DNA of 64,000 nt from CAXMST01 sp038206985 (GTDB taxonomy: Bacteria; Actinomycetota; Thermoleophilia; Solirubrobacterales; 70-9): assembly GCA_038206985.1 (NCBI GenBank), contig JBBRAH010000017.1, positions 1-64,000 of the forward strand, written 5' to 3'. This document shows, one piece after another, positions 8,435 to 16,359 of the stretch. Below the pieces are notes generated by a model that had not been told where the DNA came from, did not search any database, and saw nothing but the letters and a program-made list of their open reading frames with translations. Position numbers and translations under genes: made by a program. Each line of letters begins with the position of its first letter. Within the stretch, counting starts at the first letter, position 1.

Positions 8435-9753
8435 CTCTCGTTCCCCTTCCGCCGGCGGACCCGCCGACGATGGTGATCCAATCTCTCTTCCGCGGTTCGA
8501 GCCCGAGAGGACTCACCGCTGGTTTCTCTGCCTCGCCGCAGAGCGATCAGCAACGCGACGGCAATCAGGATAGACCCCCCGGCGATCAGGATCGCTCCCA
8601 GTGGCAACTCGAGTCGCTGGAAGAAGCCCGGCGCGGCGACGGCGTTGGCCGACAGCAGCGCGACGGATCCGATCTTGCGGCCGTCCACCGTAACCACGGC
8701 CCGACCCAGATCCTGGCCGACTTCGATCGGACCTTCGACGTCGGCGGGCGCGTCGATGCTTGTCTCGACCGTCTGATCCGAGCGGACCGTCGCGCTGATC
8801 CCGTTGTCGGCAACCAGCGAGACGGTCGCATCGGTGTCGCGGACCGGAACCGAGGCGAGATCCTCACGAGCACGGATGAGCCGCTTTTCGGAGTAGAGCG
8901 AGAAGCCGTAGTCGAGGAGTTTCTCCGACTCGGAGTCGCGGGCTGCCTCGCTCGGAGCGCCGAGCACCGCTGAGAGCAGCTGCACACCCTCGCGCTCGGC
9001 CGAGGCAACGAGCACGTAACCGGCACCGATGGTGTGACCGGTCTTGATTCCGTCCACACTCGGGTCGCTGAGAAGCAGGGTGTTCCGCGTGGTGACCGTG
9101 CGGGTACTCGCTCCGCTCCTCAGGGTCGCCTCGGGCTTGCTGACGATCTTTCGGAAGCGCTTGTCCTCGCGAAGCTCGAGCGCGAGGGTGGCGAGATCGG
9201 CGGCGCTCGAGTAGTTGTCGGGATCATCGAGCCCGATCGGATTGGCGTAACTGGTCGAGTCCAGCCCGAGTTCGTCCGCGGCCGCGTTCATCTCCTTCAC
9301 GAATGCCCCCACCGAGCCCGCCACGCCGTCGGCGAGCGTGAAGGCGGCGTCGTTGGCGCTCGGCAGCATCATCGCCACGAGCAGGTCACGGGCGGAGATC
9401 TGCTCGCCCTGCTTCAGCCCGAGCACGGACTCGGCCGGCAGCGCGTCGTAGCCCGGCGCCCGCAGACGCTCGTTGAGAGGGAGGTCGCGCAGCGTCAGAT
9501 AGGCGGTCATCAACTTCGTCGCACTGGCGATCGGCAGCTCCCGTCCGGGACGATCGGAGGCGAGCACATCGCCCGTCTCCGCGTCGATGAGCAGCCAGGC
9601 GCGGGCAGCGAGGCTGGGCTCAGCCGACTTGGCGGCGCCGGCGGGCGAGGCGAGCAGCATCCCGGACGCGAGCAGCCAGGTGAGCAGCGGCGCGATCAGT
9701 AGCACGGCTGCGCGCCCGCCCACCTCCGGGCGTCGGAATCGAAGGGCACTCAT
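8431..9753 (-). CDS. D-alanyl-D-alanine carboxypeptidase (class C low-mass PBP, S11)
   Basis: The 440-residue precursor has a signal sequence ending near ASPAGA and the three penicillin-binding motifs: S77ATK80 (nucleophile), S132AN134 and K237TG239. It should remove the terminal D-Ala from peptidoglycan stem pentapeptides outside the membrane. A membrane segment near 383-405 and a very basic cytoplasmic tail follow a beta-rich C-terminal domain, so this DacA-type enzyme is anchored by a true transmembrane helix instead of an amphipathic one. It starts immediately after the LysM gene stop (0 nt) and overlaps the kinase gene by 4 nt. Confidence 0.93.
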   Translation of the reverse strand: MSALRFRRPEVGGRAAVLLIAPLLTWLLASGMLLASPAGAAKSAEPSLAARAWLLIDAETGDVLASDRPGRELPIASATKLMTAYLTLRDLPLNERLRAPGYDALPAESVLGLKQGEQISARDLLVAMMLPSANDAAFTLADGVAGSVGAFVKEMNAAADELGLDSTSYANPIGLDDPDNYSSAADLATLALELREDKRFRKIVSKPEATLRSGASTRTVTTRNTLLLSDPSVDGIKTGHTIGAGYVLVASAEREGVQLLSAVLGAPSEAARDSESEKLLDYGFSLYSEKRLIRAREDLASVPVRDTDATVSLVADNGISATVRSDQTVETSIDAPADVEGPIEVGQDLGRAVVTVDGRKIGSVALLSANAVAAPGFFQRLELPLGAILIAGGSILIAVALLIALRRGRETSGESSRARTAEERLDHHRRRVRRRKGNES

Positions 9754-10107
9754 TCAGCGTAGTTTCAACTCTTGACCGGTCGCAAGCGCCTGCGGGTCCA
9801 CGTTCTTGTTCAACTTCTGGATCGAGGCCTCGCTGATCCCGAACTGCTCGGCGATCCCGCTGAGTGTGTCCCCGGGCTGCACGGTGTAGGTCTTCGGCAC
9901 TGCGTTGTCCCCTCCGTCGGACTTACCCACGGACTTGCTCTGGCCACCGCCTCCACTCGTGGTCGTCGAATCGCCGCTCCCGTTGCCCTCGGAGCCGTTG
10001 ATGACCGCGAACAAGACCGCGACGACCCCAGCGAGGGCCGCCACGGCCAGGATCCGTGCCAGGGGCGAGGCCTTCCTCGGAGGCGGGAAACTGCTCGGTC
10101 CGGACAT
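9754..10107 (-). CDS. Membrane-anchored LysM-domain protein
   Basis: The 117-residue form starting at the ATG 10105-10107 (MSGPSS) has a short Pro-rich cytoplasmic stretch, one transmembrane helix (residues ~17-37), a Ser/Gly/Asp linker, and a single C-terminal LysM domain (YTVQPGDTLSGIAEQFGIS ... LNKNV). LysM binds GlcNAc-containing glycan such as peptidoglycan. An upstream in-frame start at 10242 would overlap the preceding gene by 71 nt and add no recognisable domain, so the shorter form is preferred. Its position directly before the carboxypeptidase suggests a wall-localising partner. Confidence 0.85.
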   Translation of the reverse strand: MSGPSSFPPPRKASPLARILAVAALAGVVAVLFAVINGSEGNGSGDSTTTSGGGGQSKSVGKSDGGDNAVPKTYTVQPGDTLSGIAEQFGISEASIQKLNKNVDPQALATGQELKLR

Positions 10108-10171
10108 CGAGCGGATGGTACGCAACCCAGGCGTCCCAGACGCCACGGCGGACTGTCGTGCGGTCGCGCGC

Positions 10172-11623
10172 TCAGCGCCCGGAGTCGCGCAGGAAGACCG
10201 TCCCGAGCAACGCCGCGGAGCCCAGCCCGTCTCGTGCCGCAATCAGCTCCTCGGCCGTGTCCGCCCCCGAGCGGACCGAGATCACGGTGCCGTCGGTTGC
10301 CCCGGCTGCGACGGCAGCACCCGGACCCTCGATCACCGGCGGAGCATCGACGATGACGAAGTCGTAGGCGCGCCGGAGACGGTCGATGAGCCCGGGCAGG
10401 CGCTCGCCCCCGAGCGCTGCCGCGGCGGACCTGTCTGCATGGCCCGCCGGTACACAGACGAGCACGTGCGGTTCCTCCGCCCCGCCCTGCAGCAGAGCGA
10501 CCGCGCGCATCACGTCGCCCGGCCGCGCGCCCCCCTCGAGGTACTCGGCGAGTCCGGGCCCGACGGCCAGCTCCAACGCGGCGGCGAGGGCCGGCCGGCG
10601 CAGGTCGGCCTCCACCAGGATGACCCGGCCGCCGCCCATGGCAAGGCTCGATGCTAGGCCGAGGGCGATCGACGAACCGCTGCTGCTCGGAGCGGTCACG
10701 GCGATGGTGGCCGGGGCGTCCCCGGAGCCACCGAGAGCCAGCTTGGCGAAGAGCGCCTGCATCGAGTCCTGCAGCTCGTCCTCGAGCTCGAGGACGCCCG
10801 GCCTCGTGAGCCGCATGCCCCGCCCGATTCGCCCGGCCTCATCGATGGTCAGCAGGGGTGCCTCGCCCAGCGCCGATTCGACTTCGACCGCCCGCCGGAT
10901 CGGCCGTCTACGCAACTCGCGACCCACCAGCAGCGCAAGACTCAGGAGGACACCCGCGAGGCCACCGGCCAGCCCCGCGCGAGCAGGCGAGCGCTCCCCC
11001 GCGCCTGCGGCGGGCAACGGCGCCTCGGCACCGGGCTCGAGAGGATCGCCGAGCGCCTGTACGGCCTCGATCGCAGCTCGCCGCTCGTTGATCGCCGCCG
11101 CTTCCCCCCCGGCGGGATCGAGCTCGGCGGCCACCTCCGCGAGTTCCTCGTCAGCACGCCTCAACCGGCGGCGCTCCGCCGTAGCTCCGACCTCGACCAG
11201 GGCCACCGCGAACGCATTCGCGGCTGCGGCGGCAACATCCGCCGATCCAGCCTGTGAGCGAATCACGACTCCCGAGTCCTCCCGGCCTGCCTGGAACTCG
11301 GTCGTCGCGAGTAGCGCGGCGCCGGTCAGATCGTTGCCCAGCACCGTCGCGGCGGCTGTAGCCACATCCTCGCTCCGCGCGAGCTCCAGGAGCCGGGCCG
11401 CGCCCTCGGGGCCCGGGGCGCCGATCACCCCCGAGCCGGCGGCCGCGACCGCATCGCCCCGGTCCGTGTAGATCACCGTGGCGGTGGCCTCGTAGGTGGG
11501 TGCCTCCGCAAGAGCCCAGAGCGCCCCGGCAAACGCCCCGGCGAGCGCGAAGGTCGCGATCGTCCGGGCTCCTGCCCGCAGCGCGCCAGCAAGGGCGCCC
11601 CGAAGACGGCGCAAGACGCTCAC
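10172..11623 (-). CDS. Wzz/BY-kinase-like protein with degenerate P-loop
   Basis: A 483-residue protein with the layout of a polysaccharide co-polymerase/tyrosine autokinase. It has an N-terminal membrane helix (~20-38), an extracellular Wzz-like region with a coiled-coil-prone stretch, a second helix (~216-234), and a cytoplasmic MinD/BY-kinase domain. Walker A' (VILVEADLRRP, ~334-344) and Walker B (FVIVDAPPV) are present. The Walker A position reads APSSSGSS (311-318) with no lysine, and there is no C-terminal tyrosine cluster. Kinase activity is therefore doubtful. Its start overlaps the argS stop by 4 nt, placing it in a wall-related operon far from the polysaccharide locus proper. Confidence 0.82.
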   Translation of the reverse strand: MSVLRRLRGALAGALRAGARTIATFALAGAFAGALWALAEAPTYEATATVIYTDRGDAVAAAGSGVIGAPGPEGAARLLELARSEDVATAAATVLGNDLTGAALLATTEFQAGREDSGVVIRSQAGSADVAAAAANAFAVALVEVGATAERRRLRRADEELAEVAAELDPAGGEAAAINERRAAIEAVQALGDPLEPGAEAPLPAAGAGERSPARAGLAGGLAGVLLSLALLVGRELRRRPIRRAVEVESALGEAPLLTIDEAGRIGRGMRLTRPGVLELEDELQDSMQALFAKLALGGSGDAPATIAVTAPSSSGSSIALGLASSLAMGGGRVILVEADLRRPALAAALELAVGPGLAEYLEGGARPGDVMRAVALLQGGAEEPHVLVCVPAGHADRSAAAALGGERLPGLIDRLRRAYDFVIVDAPPVIEGPGAAVAAGATDGTVISVRSGADTAEELIAARDGLGSAALLGTVFLRDSGR

Positions 11624-13257
11624 ATCGCCTCCGGAGCCTCGATCCCGAGCAGCCCCAGACTCGTCGCGATGACGCTGCGGGTGGCGGCGCAGAGGGCGAG
11701 TCGCTCGGAGCGCACGGACTCGGGCGCCTTGACGACGGGACAGTCCCTGTAGAAGCCGTGAAAGTCGGCGGCGACCTCCCGGGCGTAGGCGGCGACCGCG
11801 TGTGGCTCGCGGCGCAGCTCAGCCCGCTCCAGCTGAGCAGGCAGCTCCAGCAGGCGGCAGATCAGGGCCTTCTCCGACGGCTCCAGCCCGTCTGTGTTCG
11901 CTGCCTCCGCATCCGGCTCCCCGGCCGGCTTACCCGCCGCCTTCGAGATCAGGCTGCAGATCCGGGCATGCGCGTACTGAACGTAGTAGACGGGGTTGTC
12001 GTTGGAGCGCGTGCGCGCCAGATCGAGATCGAGATCGAGCGGTGTGTCGTGGCTGCGCTGCACGAGGAAGAATCGGGCGGCATCGACGCCGATGTCGGCG
12101 AGGAGGTCATCGAGTGTCGTGAACTCGCCGCGGCGCTTGGACATCTTGGCGCGCTCGCCGCCCTCGAGCAGGTTCACGAGCTGCATGATCTGCACCTCGA
12201 AGACATCAGGCGGGGCGCCAAGTGCCGCAACGATCGCCTTCAGCCGCGGCACGTATCCGTGATGATCGGCGCCCAGCACGTCGAGCATCAGCTCAGCATC
12301 GCGATCGAGCTTGTCGCGGTGGTAGGCAATGTCGGCCGTGAAGTAGGTCGGTTCGCCGTCGGCGCGAACCATGACGCGATCCTTGTCGTCTCCGAAGTCC
12401 GTGGTCCGCATCCAGACGGCGCCATCCCGCTCGTAGGCGTAGCCGGAGTCACGAATCAGCTCGACCGCCGCCTCGAGCTTGCCGGCGTCGTGCAGGGCCC
12501 GCTCGGAGCTCCAGTGATCGAAGTGGACCCGGAAGCCGGCGAGCGAGCGCTCGATCTGCTCGCGCATCATCTCCACGCCGCGCCGGGCCAGAGCCGCGGG
12601 GTCGTCAGCCTCCACGCCCTCTCCGGCGAGCGCCCGGGCGAGCTCAACGACGTACTCACCCTGATAGCCGCCTTCGGGGATCGTGCCCCCCTCCATCCGG
12701 GCCGCGATGGAGTCGCCGAAGAGGCGGATCTGGCCTCCGGCATCGTTCACGTAGTACTCGCGCTCGACGGTGTGACCGCCGAACTCGAGGATCCGCCCGA
12801 GGGAGTCGCCGTAGGCAGCATGGCGCGCGGCGGCCACGGTGATTGGCCCGGTCGGATTGGCGCTGACGAACTCGAGCAGGGTCCGCCGGGAGCGGTGGGC
12901 GGCGAATCCGGACCCGAATCCGGCGCCCGCCTCGTTGAGGCTTGCGGTCGCGGTCCTGAACCACCGATCGTCGAGAAACAGGTTCAGAAACCCGGGGCCC
13001 GCGATGTCCACACGATCAAGGTCGTCGCCCACTCGAGCGAGCACCAGATCGCCCAGATCCGCGGCGACCTCGCGGGGACCCCTGCCGAGTGTCGGCGCGA
13101 GCAGCAGCGCCGCGTTGGTTGAGAAGTCACCGAAGTCGGCGCGCGGCGGGCGCTCGAAGGTGAGCGCCGCGGCAGTCCCCTCCCCGCCCAGCTCAGCCGC
13201 CGCCGCGGCCACACCGGCTCGCAGCGTCCCGATCGGGTCGCTTCTCGTCTCGCTCAT
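11620..13257 (-). CDS. argS: Arginyl-tRNA synthetase
   Basis: A class I synthetase (545 residues from the MSETRS start chosen here; a start 27 nt upstream is possible). The HIGH-equivalent region is SANPTGPITVAAARHAAYG, and the KMSK-type loop is AKMSKRRGEF. A conserved tyrosine-rich FTADIAYHRDK segment and the C-terminal anticodon-binding domain are present. It charges tRNA-Arg with arginine. It follows pyrF by 41 nt and is coupled by a 4-nt overlap to the Wzz-like gene, so a core translation gene leads a set of envelope genes. Confidence 0.95.
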   Translation of the reverse strand: MSETRSDPIGTLRAGVAAAAAELGGEGTAAALTFERPPRADFGDFSTNAALLLAPTLGRGPREVAADLGDLVLARVGDDLDRVDIAGPGFLNLFLDDRWFRTATASLNEAGAGFGSGFAAHRSRRTLLEFVSANPTGPITVAAARHAAYGDSLGRILEFGGHTVEREYYVNDAGGQIRLFGDSIAARMEGGTIPEGGYQGEYVVELARALAGEGVEADDPAALARRGVEMMREQIERSLAGFRVHFDHWSSERALHDAGKLEAAVELIRDSGYAYERDGAVWMRTTDFGDDKDRVMVRADGEPTYFTADIAYHRDKLDRDAELMLDVLGADHHGYVPRLKAIVAALGAPPDVFEVQIMQLVNLLEGGERAKMSKRRGEFTTLDDLLADIGVDAARFFLVQRSHDTPLDLDLDLARTRSNDNPVYYVQYAHARICSLISKAAGKPAGEPDAEAANTDGLEPSEKALICRLLELPAQLERAELRREPHAVAAYAREVAADFHGFYRDCPVVKAPESVRSERLALCAATRSVIATSLGLLGIEAPEAM

Positions 13258-13298
13258 CGCGCGGACTCTACGGGGACCGAGCAACGGCCCGCCGCGAT

Positions 13299-14228
13299 CT
13301 ATTCCGCCCGGGAGGCCTCACTGGCCGTCCACACCAGTTGCCGCAACTGCTCTGCCGCGGCGGCAGGATCATCGGCCCCGACGACGCTGCGCGAAGCCGT
13401 CACCAGCGCCGATGCAGGGCCCGCCCCGAACGCCGGCCCAAGGGCAGCCGGATCGCCGCCCTGCGCGCCGACGCCCGGGAGCAGGAAGATCGCGCCCGGC
13501 ATCAGTTCGCGCAGCCGGGCGATGAAGCGTGGCTCGGTCGCCCCGACCACGGCGCCGGCGCCGCTCAGCCCGCCGGCGCCGGCCAGCCGCTCGGCGAAAC
13601 CGTCGACGATCGTTGCGAGGTGCTCGTGAACCGGTCGCCCGCGGGACTCGAGATCGAGGATGTCGGCCGCGCCGGGATTCGAGGTCCGCACCAGAGCGAA
13701 GATGCCCGCCCCGGCCACCTCGGCGGCGGCCACCATGGGCTCGAGCGAGTCGGCCCCCATGAGCGGGTTCGCCGTGAACGCGTCGGCGCCGAGACCGGGG
13801 ACGGGACCCCAGGGCGTCGGCGTCTCGCCGACCAGCGCCGCGCCATAGGCCTCAGCCGAGACCGGCACGTCGCCGCGCTTGCCGTCGGCGATCAGCAGCA
13901 GCCCGGCGTCCTGCGTCGCCGCGCAGACCCGTTCGAGGGCCGCGTACCCGGCCGCGCCCAGCGCTTCGAAGCGCGCCAGCTGCGGCTTGACGGCCACACA
14001 CGCGGGCCCCGCCTGCTCGAGCAGCCGCAGGCAGGTCACCTCGACCGCTGCCGCCGCTGAGGCGGCCGGGTCAGGGTCGGCTGCACCCGACGGAGCTACC
14101 CCGGGAACCGGCGATGCCGAGCACCAGGGCTCGGCATCGGGTACCGGGTCAAACCCGATGCAGACCTGGCTGCGGCGCTCTTCAACGAGCGCCGCAAGCC
14201 GGTCTGCAAACGGTGTCCGTCCTTGAAT
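13299..14228 (-). CDS. pyrF: Orotidine 5'-phosphate decarboxylase (type 2), start codon non-canonical
   Basis: PyrF decarboxylates OMP to UMP. The catalytic segment is ADGKRGDVP, preceded by ACVAVKPQLARFEALG, with LLPGVGAQGG and the phosphate-binding end. The first ATG/GTG/TTG in frame is GTG at 14037-14039 (246 residues), but conserved PyrF sequence continues upstream: FADRLAALVEERRSQVCIGFDP, just after the HU stop codon. No ATG, GTG, TTG or CTG exists between the HU stop (14238-14240, same frame) and 14039. ATT at 14226-14228 is the most start-like codon, giving about 309 residues. A rare start, readthrough, or a sequence error would each explain it. Confidence 0.85.
   Translation of the reverse strand: MQGRTPFADRLAALVEERRSQVCIGFDPVPDAEPWCSASPVPGVAPSGAADPDPAASAAAAVEVTCLRLLEQAGPACVAVKPQLARFEALGAAGYAALERVCAATQDAGLLLIADGKRGDVPVSAEAYGAALVGETPTPWGPVPGLGADAFTANPLMGADSLEPMVAAAEVAGAGIFALVRTSNPGAADILDLESRGRPVHEHLATIVDGFAERLAGAGGLSGAGAVVGATEPRFIARLRELMPGAIFLLPGVGAQGGDPAALGPAFGAGPASALVTASRSVVGADDPAAAAEQLRQLVWTASEASRAE
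14112..14139 (-). repeat. Perfect 11-bp inverted repeat within pyrF 5' region
   Basis: CGATGCCGAGC and its exact complement GCTCGGCATCG flank a 6-nt loop. In the mRNA this would make a strong GC-rich hairpin about 90 nt into the pyrF coding region. No U-run follows, so it is not a standard intrinsic terminator. It could be an attenuating or stabilising element, or chance in GC-rich DNA. Confidence 0.75.
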
Positions 14229-14237
14229 GGGCGAGGC

Positions 14238-14519
14238 TCAGCTTGCCTTGACCGCGGACTTCAGGCTGGCGCCCGCCGAGAACTTCGGCACCTTGCCGCC
14301 CGGAATCGTGATCCGCTCGCCGGTGCGCGGGTTGACACCCTGACGCGGCCCGCGCTCGTTGACGCTGAACTTCCCGAAACCGGTGAAGTTGACGTCCTCG
14401 CCCGACGTGAGCGAGCTGGTAACGGCGTCGAGAACTGCCTCGACGGCATCGGTAGCGGCCTTCTTACTGCCGACGCGCTCATCCGCGGCGACCTTCTCGA
14501 TGAACTCAGCCTTGGTCAT
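14238..14519 (-). CDS. hup: HU-family DNA-binding protein
   Basis: A 93-residue protein starting MTKAEFIEKVA. The HU signature is intact: GFGKFSVNERGPRQGVNPRTGE with the DNA-intercalating arm NPRTGE followed by IPGGKVPKFSAG. It bends and compacts DNA as a dimer. It lacks the long lysine/alanine tail of mycobacterial and streptomycete HupB/HupS. The start is fixed by a strong GAGGAGG site 6 nt upstream; the longer open frame upstream has no support. pyrF follows in the same frame with only the TGA between them. Confidence 0.96.
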   Translation of the reverse strand: MTKAEFIEKVAADERVGSKKAATDAVEAVLDAVTSSLTSGEDVNFTGFGKFSVNERGPRQGVNPRTGERITIPGGKVPKFSAGASLKSAVKAS

Positions 14520-14525
14520 GTGTTG

Positions 14526-14532
14526 CCTCCTC
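14526..14532 (-). promoter_or_regulatory. Strong ribosome binding site of hup
   Basis: GAGGAGG on the minus strand, 6 nt before the ATG at 14517-14519. It settles the HU start against the longer open frame. Confidence 0.85.
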
Positions 14533-14674
14533 GTGGGGGTCCTAAGCGGCGTCACCGTAACAATCGCCGGGGACGGCACCGCGTAGACATGCGGTTTTCG
14601 CTCCCGAGTTTCCGCATCTTGCGGCTTGATGTTCGCCGCCCCGACTCCGGCAGCCGGCCCGGGTCGCCGTCGTC

Positions 14675-14680
14675 TAGGCT
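14675..14680 (+). promoter_or_regulatory. Leaderless-type -10 box TAGGCT before methyltransferase
   Basis: TAGGCT lies 7 nt before the ATG at 14688, matching TANNNT boxes of leaderless actinobacterial genes. The same TCTAGGCT octamer with identical 7-nt spacing precedes the GT2 gene at 29146. No ribosome site is present. Confidence 0.55.
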
Positions 14681-14687
14681 CGCTGGG

Positions 14688-15443
14688 ATGAGTGATCGGC
14701 CTGCTCAGAAGCCCCTCGACTTCGAGGCCGCCGGCTATTGGGAGGAGCGGCTCAGCGACGACTTCAGCCTGCGCGGAACGGGCCACATCTCCTACTCGGA
14801 GGGCTACAACGACTGGCTTTACCGGCGAAAGGGCGAGGTTCTTGGCGCCGCCCTCGAGGGTATCGGCAGCGGTTCCCGCATCCTCGACGTCGGCAGTGGT
14901 ACCGGCTGGTGCGTGGCGCAGCTCCTCGCTCGCGGCATGCGGGTCGAGGGCTGCGACCTGACCAGTACCTCGGTCGAGCGGCTCAGCGAGCGCTATCCGG
15001 CGGTGCCGTTCATGCGGGTGGCCATCGGCAACGATGCGATCCCCCGCGACAGCGGCGCGTTCGGGGCCGTCACGGTCATGGACGTCCTATACCACGTCAC
15101 CGACGATGCCCTCTTCAGCAGCGCGCTTCGCGAGATCGCGAGAGTCCTCGAGCCCGGCGGCCTGCTCGTCGCAACGGACCAGCTCGGCAGCGACGACGCG
15201 GCCCCGGCCGAACACGTTCGTTTCCGCTCGCGCGGGCTCTGGGAGGAGGCGGCAGCCGGGGCCGGGCTGCAGCTCGAGCGCCTGCTGCCGCTGTACCGCT
15301 GGCTCTCGCGCGACCGGGAGGAGCTTCGCTTCCAGCGCCTACCGGGCCGGGTGCGCGGTCTCCTGGAGTACGGGCTCGAGCGGGTGCGACCCGACCCCCC
15401 GCATATGCGCTGCGCAGTACTCCGGCGCGCCATCCAGAGCTAG
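14688..15443 (+). CDS. SAM-dependent class I methyltransferase
   Basis: A 251-residue methyltransferase. Motif I is ILDVGSGTGWCVAQLL (~60-75), the acidic residue ending strand 2 is in GCDLTS, and motif post-I/II is VTVMDVLYHV, followed by ARVLEPGGLLVATDQ. Substrate is unknown; placement at the border of the polysaccharide locus suggests sugar or lipid-linked intermediate methylation. Its 3' end overlaps the convergent sulfotransferase gene by 4 nt. The ATG at 14688 is supported by the domain start and the TAGGCT box. Confidence 0.85.
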   Translation: MSDRPAQKPLDFEAAGYWEERLSDDFSLRGTGHISYSEGYNDWLYRRKGEVLGAALEGIGSGSRILDVGSGTGWCVAQLLARGMRVEGCDLTSTSVERLSERYPAVPFMRVAIGNDAIPRDSGAFGAVTVMDVLYHVTDDALFSSALREIARVLEPGGLLVATDQLGSDDAAPAEHVRFRSRGLWEEAAAGAGLQLERLLPLYRWLSRDREELRFQRLPGRVRGLLEYGLERVRPDPPHMRCAVLRRAIQS

Positions 15444-16339
15444 ACCGACCAACCCTCGAAGTCCTGCCCTGTCATCCCCCGCAGGCGCTCGGCCTCCGGC
15501 CGCAGGCGCTCAGCGAGGTGCTCGCGCAAGGCCGGTGGCACTTCCGGCCGCACCTCGCGGCCGCCCAGCAGCCGCCGGAGCCCGGGAGTGATCCGGATCC
15601 GCAGGGATTCGGGCAAGGCCTGTGTGTAGGCGCGCCCGAGCCGGCCCTGTGTGAACTTGCGAGCCCCGGGTTGGAGCCGCAGATTGTCGGCGGACCGCAC
15701 GTTGTGCTCCCGCGACCAGGCGGGGTCAGAGAATCCGGGATCGGCGCCGATGTGCTCGAGCACGGTCCGAAGCGCTGTCTCCCGGTCGCCCCGCAGGCGG
15801 TCCGCGGAGAGGACCAGCACCTGCTCGCGGTCGAAGTGGTCGAGGTAGTTGTCGAGTTGGCTCGCGTAGCAACTGCCTGCCACGTACTGGCAGGCTGGGT
15901 CCTCCGGATCCAGCGCCACCTCGATCGGCCGCTGCTCACGGAGCGCGATGACCTCCTGGGCGTGGTGGGCGATGCTGCGCTCAACCGGATCCCGGACTAG
16001 ATAGATGAGCCGCGCCGTAGGCACGAGCGCGGCGATGTTGCCGGGGACCTCTGCCTGGAACGGAGCCACCGAGTACCCGGTGGAGGACTCGCCACGAAGT
16101 GGTCGCTCCTCGGCGAAGAGGTCGGGATACCAGGCGGCACGCGCCCGGAAATCGGTGCCGATCATGACGTGCGGCTCCTTGGGATCGGTCATCGCGATCT
16201 CGGGATGGCGAGCGAGGTAGGCGTGCAGCGCCGTCGTCCCGCACTTGCCGGCCCCGATTGTGAAAAACGTCGGGAGCAGGAGATCCTGGTCGGCGGGGGT
16301 TCTGCCAGGGGGGGTCTCTCCGCGGTCGCGCCGATCCAC
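15440..16339 (-). CDS. PAPS-dependent sulfotransferase
   Basis: A 299-residue protein with the two PAPS-binding motifs of the family: the 5'-phosphosulfate loop IGAGKCGTTAL (28-38) near the N-terminus and the 3'-phosphate segment RLIYLVRDPVERSIAHH (~108-124). It also has the conserved FPP/KEPH-type block (DPKEPHVM). It should move sulfate from PAPS to a hydroxyl, probably of a sugar given the neighbours. The start is GTG, 20 nt from the divergent hydrolase-like gene. It is soluble, with no membrane segment. Confidence 0.88.
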   Translation of the reverse strand: MDRRDRGETPPGRTPADQDLLLPTFFTIGAGKCGTTALHAYLARHPEIAMTDPKEPHVMIGTDFRARAAWYPDLFAEERPLRGESSTGYSVAPFQAEVPGNIAALVPTARLIYLVRDPVERSIAHHAQEVIALREQRPIEVALDPEDPACQYVAGSCYASQLDNYLDHFDREQVLVLSADRLRGDRETALRTVLEHIGADPGFSDPAWSREHNVRSADNLRLQPGARKFTQGRLGRAYTQALPESLRIRITPGLRRLLGGREVRPEVPPALREHLAERLRPEAERLRGMTGQDFEGWSV

Positions 16340-16344
16340 TTCTC

Positions 16345-16351
16345 TAGGGTA
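16345..16351. promoter_or_regulatory. Overlapping bidirectional -10 boxes (TAGGGT / TACCCT)
   Basis: In the 20-nt gap between divergent GTG starts, TAGGGT (16345-16350, plus) sits 9 nt before the GTG at 16360. TACCCT (16351-16346, minus) sits 6 nt before the sulfotransferase GTG at 16339. The two hexamers overlap in the near-symmetric TAGGGTA. This could drive leaderless transcription both ways. Confidence 0.45.
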
Positions 16352-16359
16352 TTGCTGAA

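Noticed and set aside
10108..10242. Extended N-terminus for the LysM protein
   Set aside because: It would overlap the Wzz-like gene by 71 nt and adds no conserved sequence; the ATG at 10107 directly precedes the membrane helix region.
14520..14786. Long N-terminal extension of HU
   Set aside because: HU starts normally at MTKAEF with a strong ribosome site; the extension is frame carry-over of a divergent promoter region.
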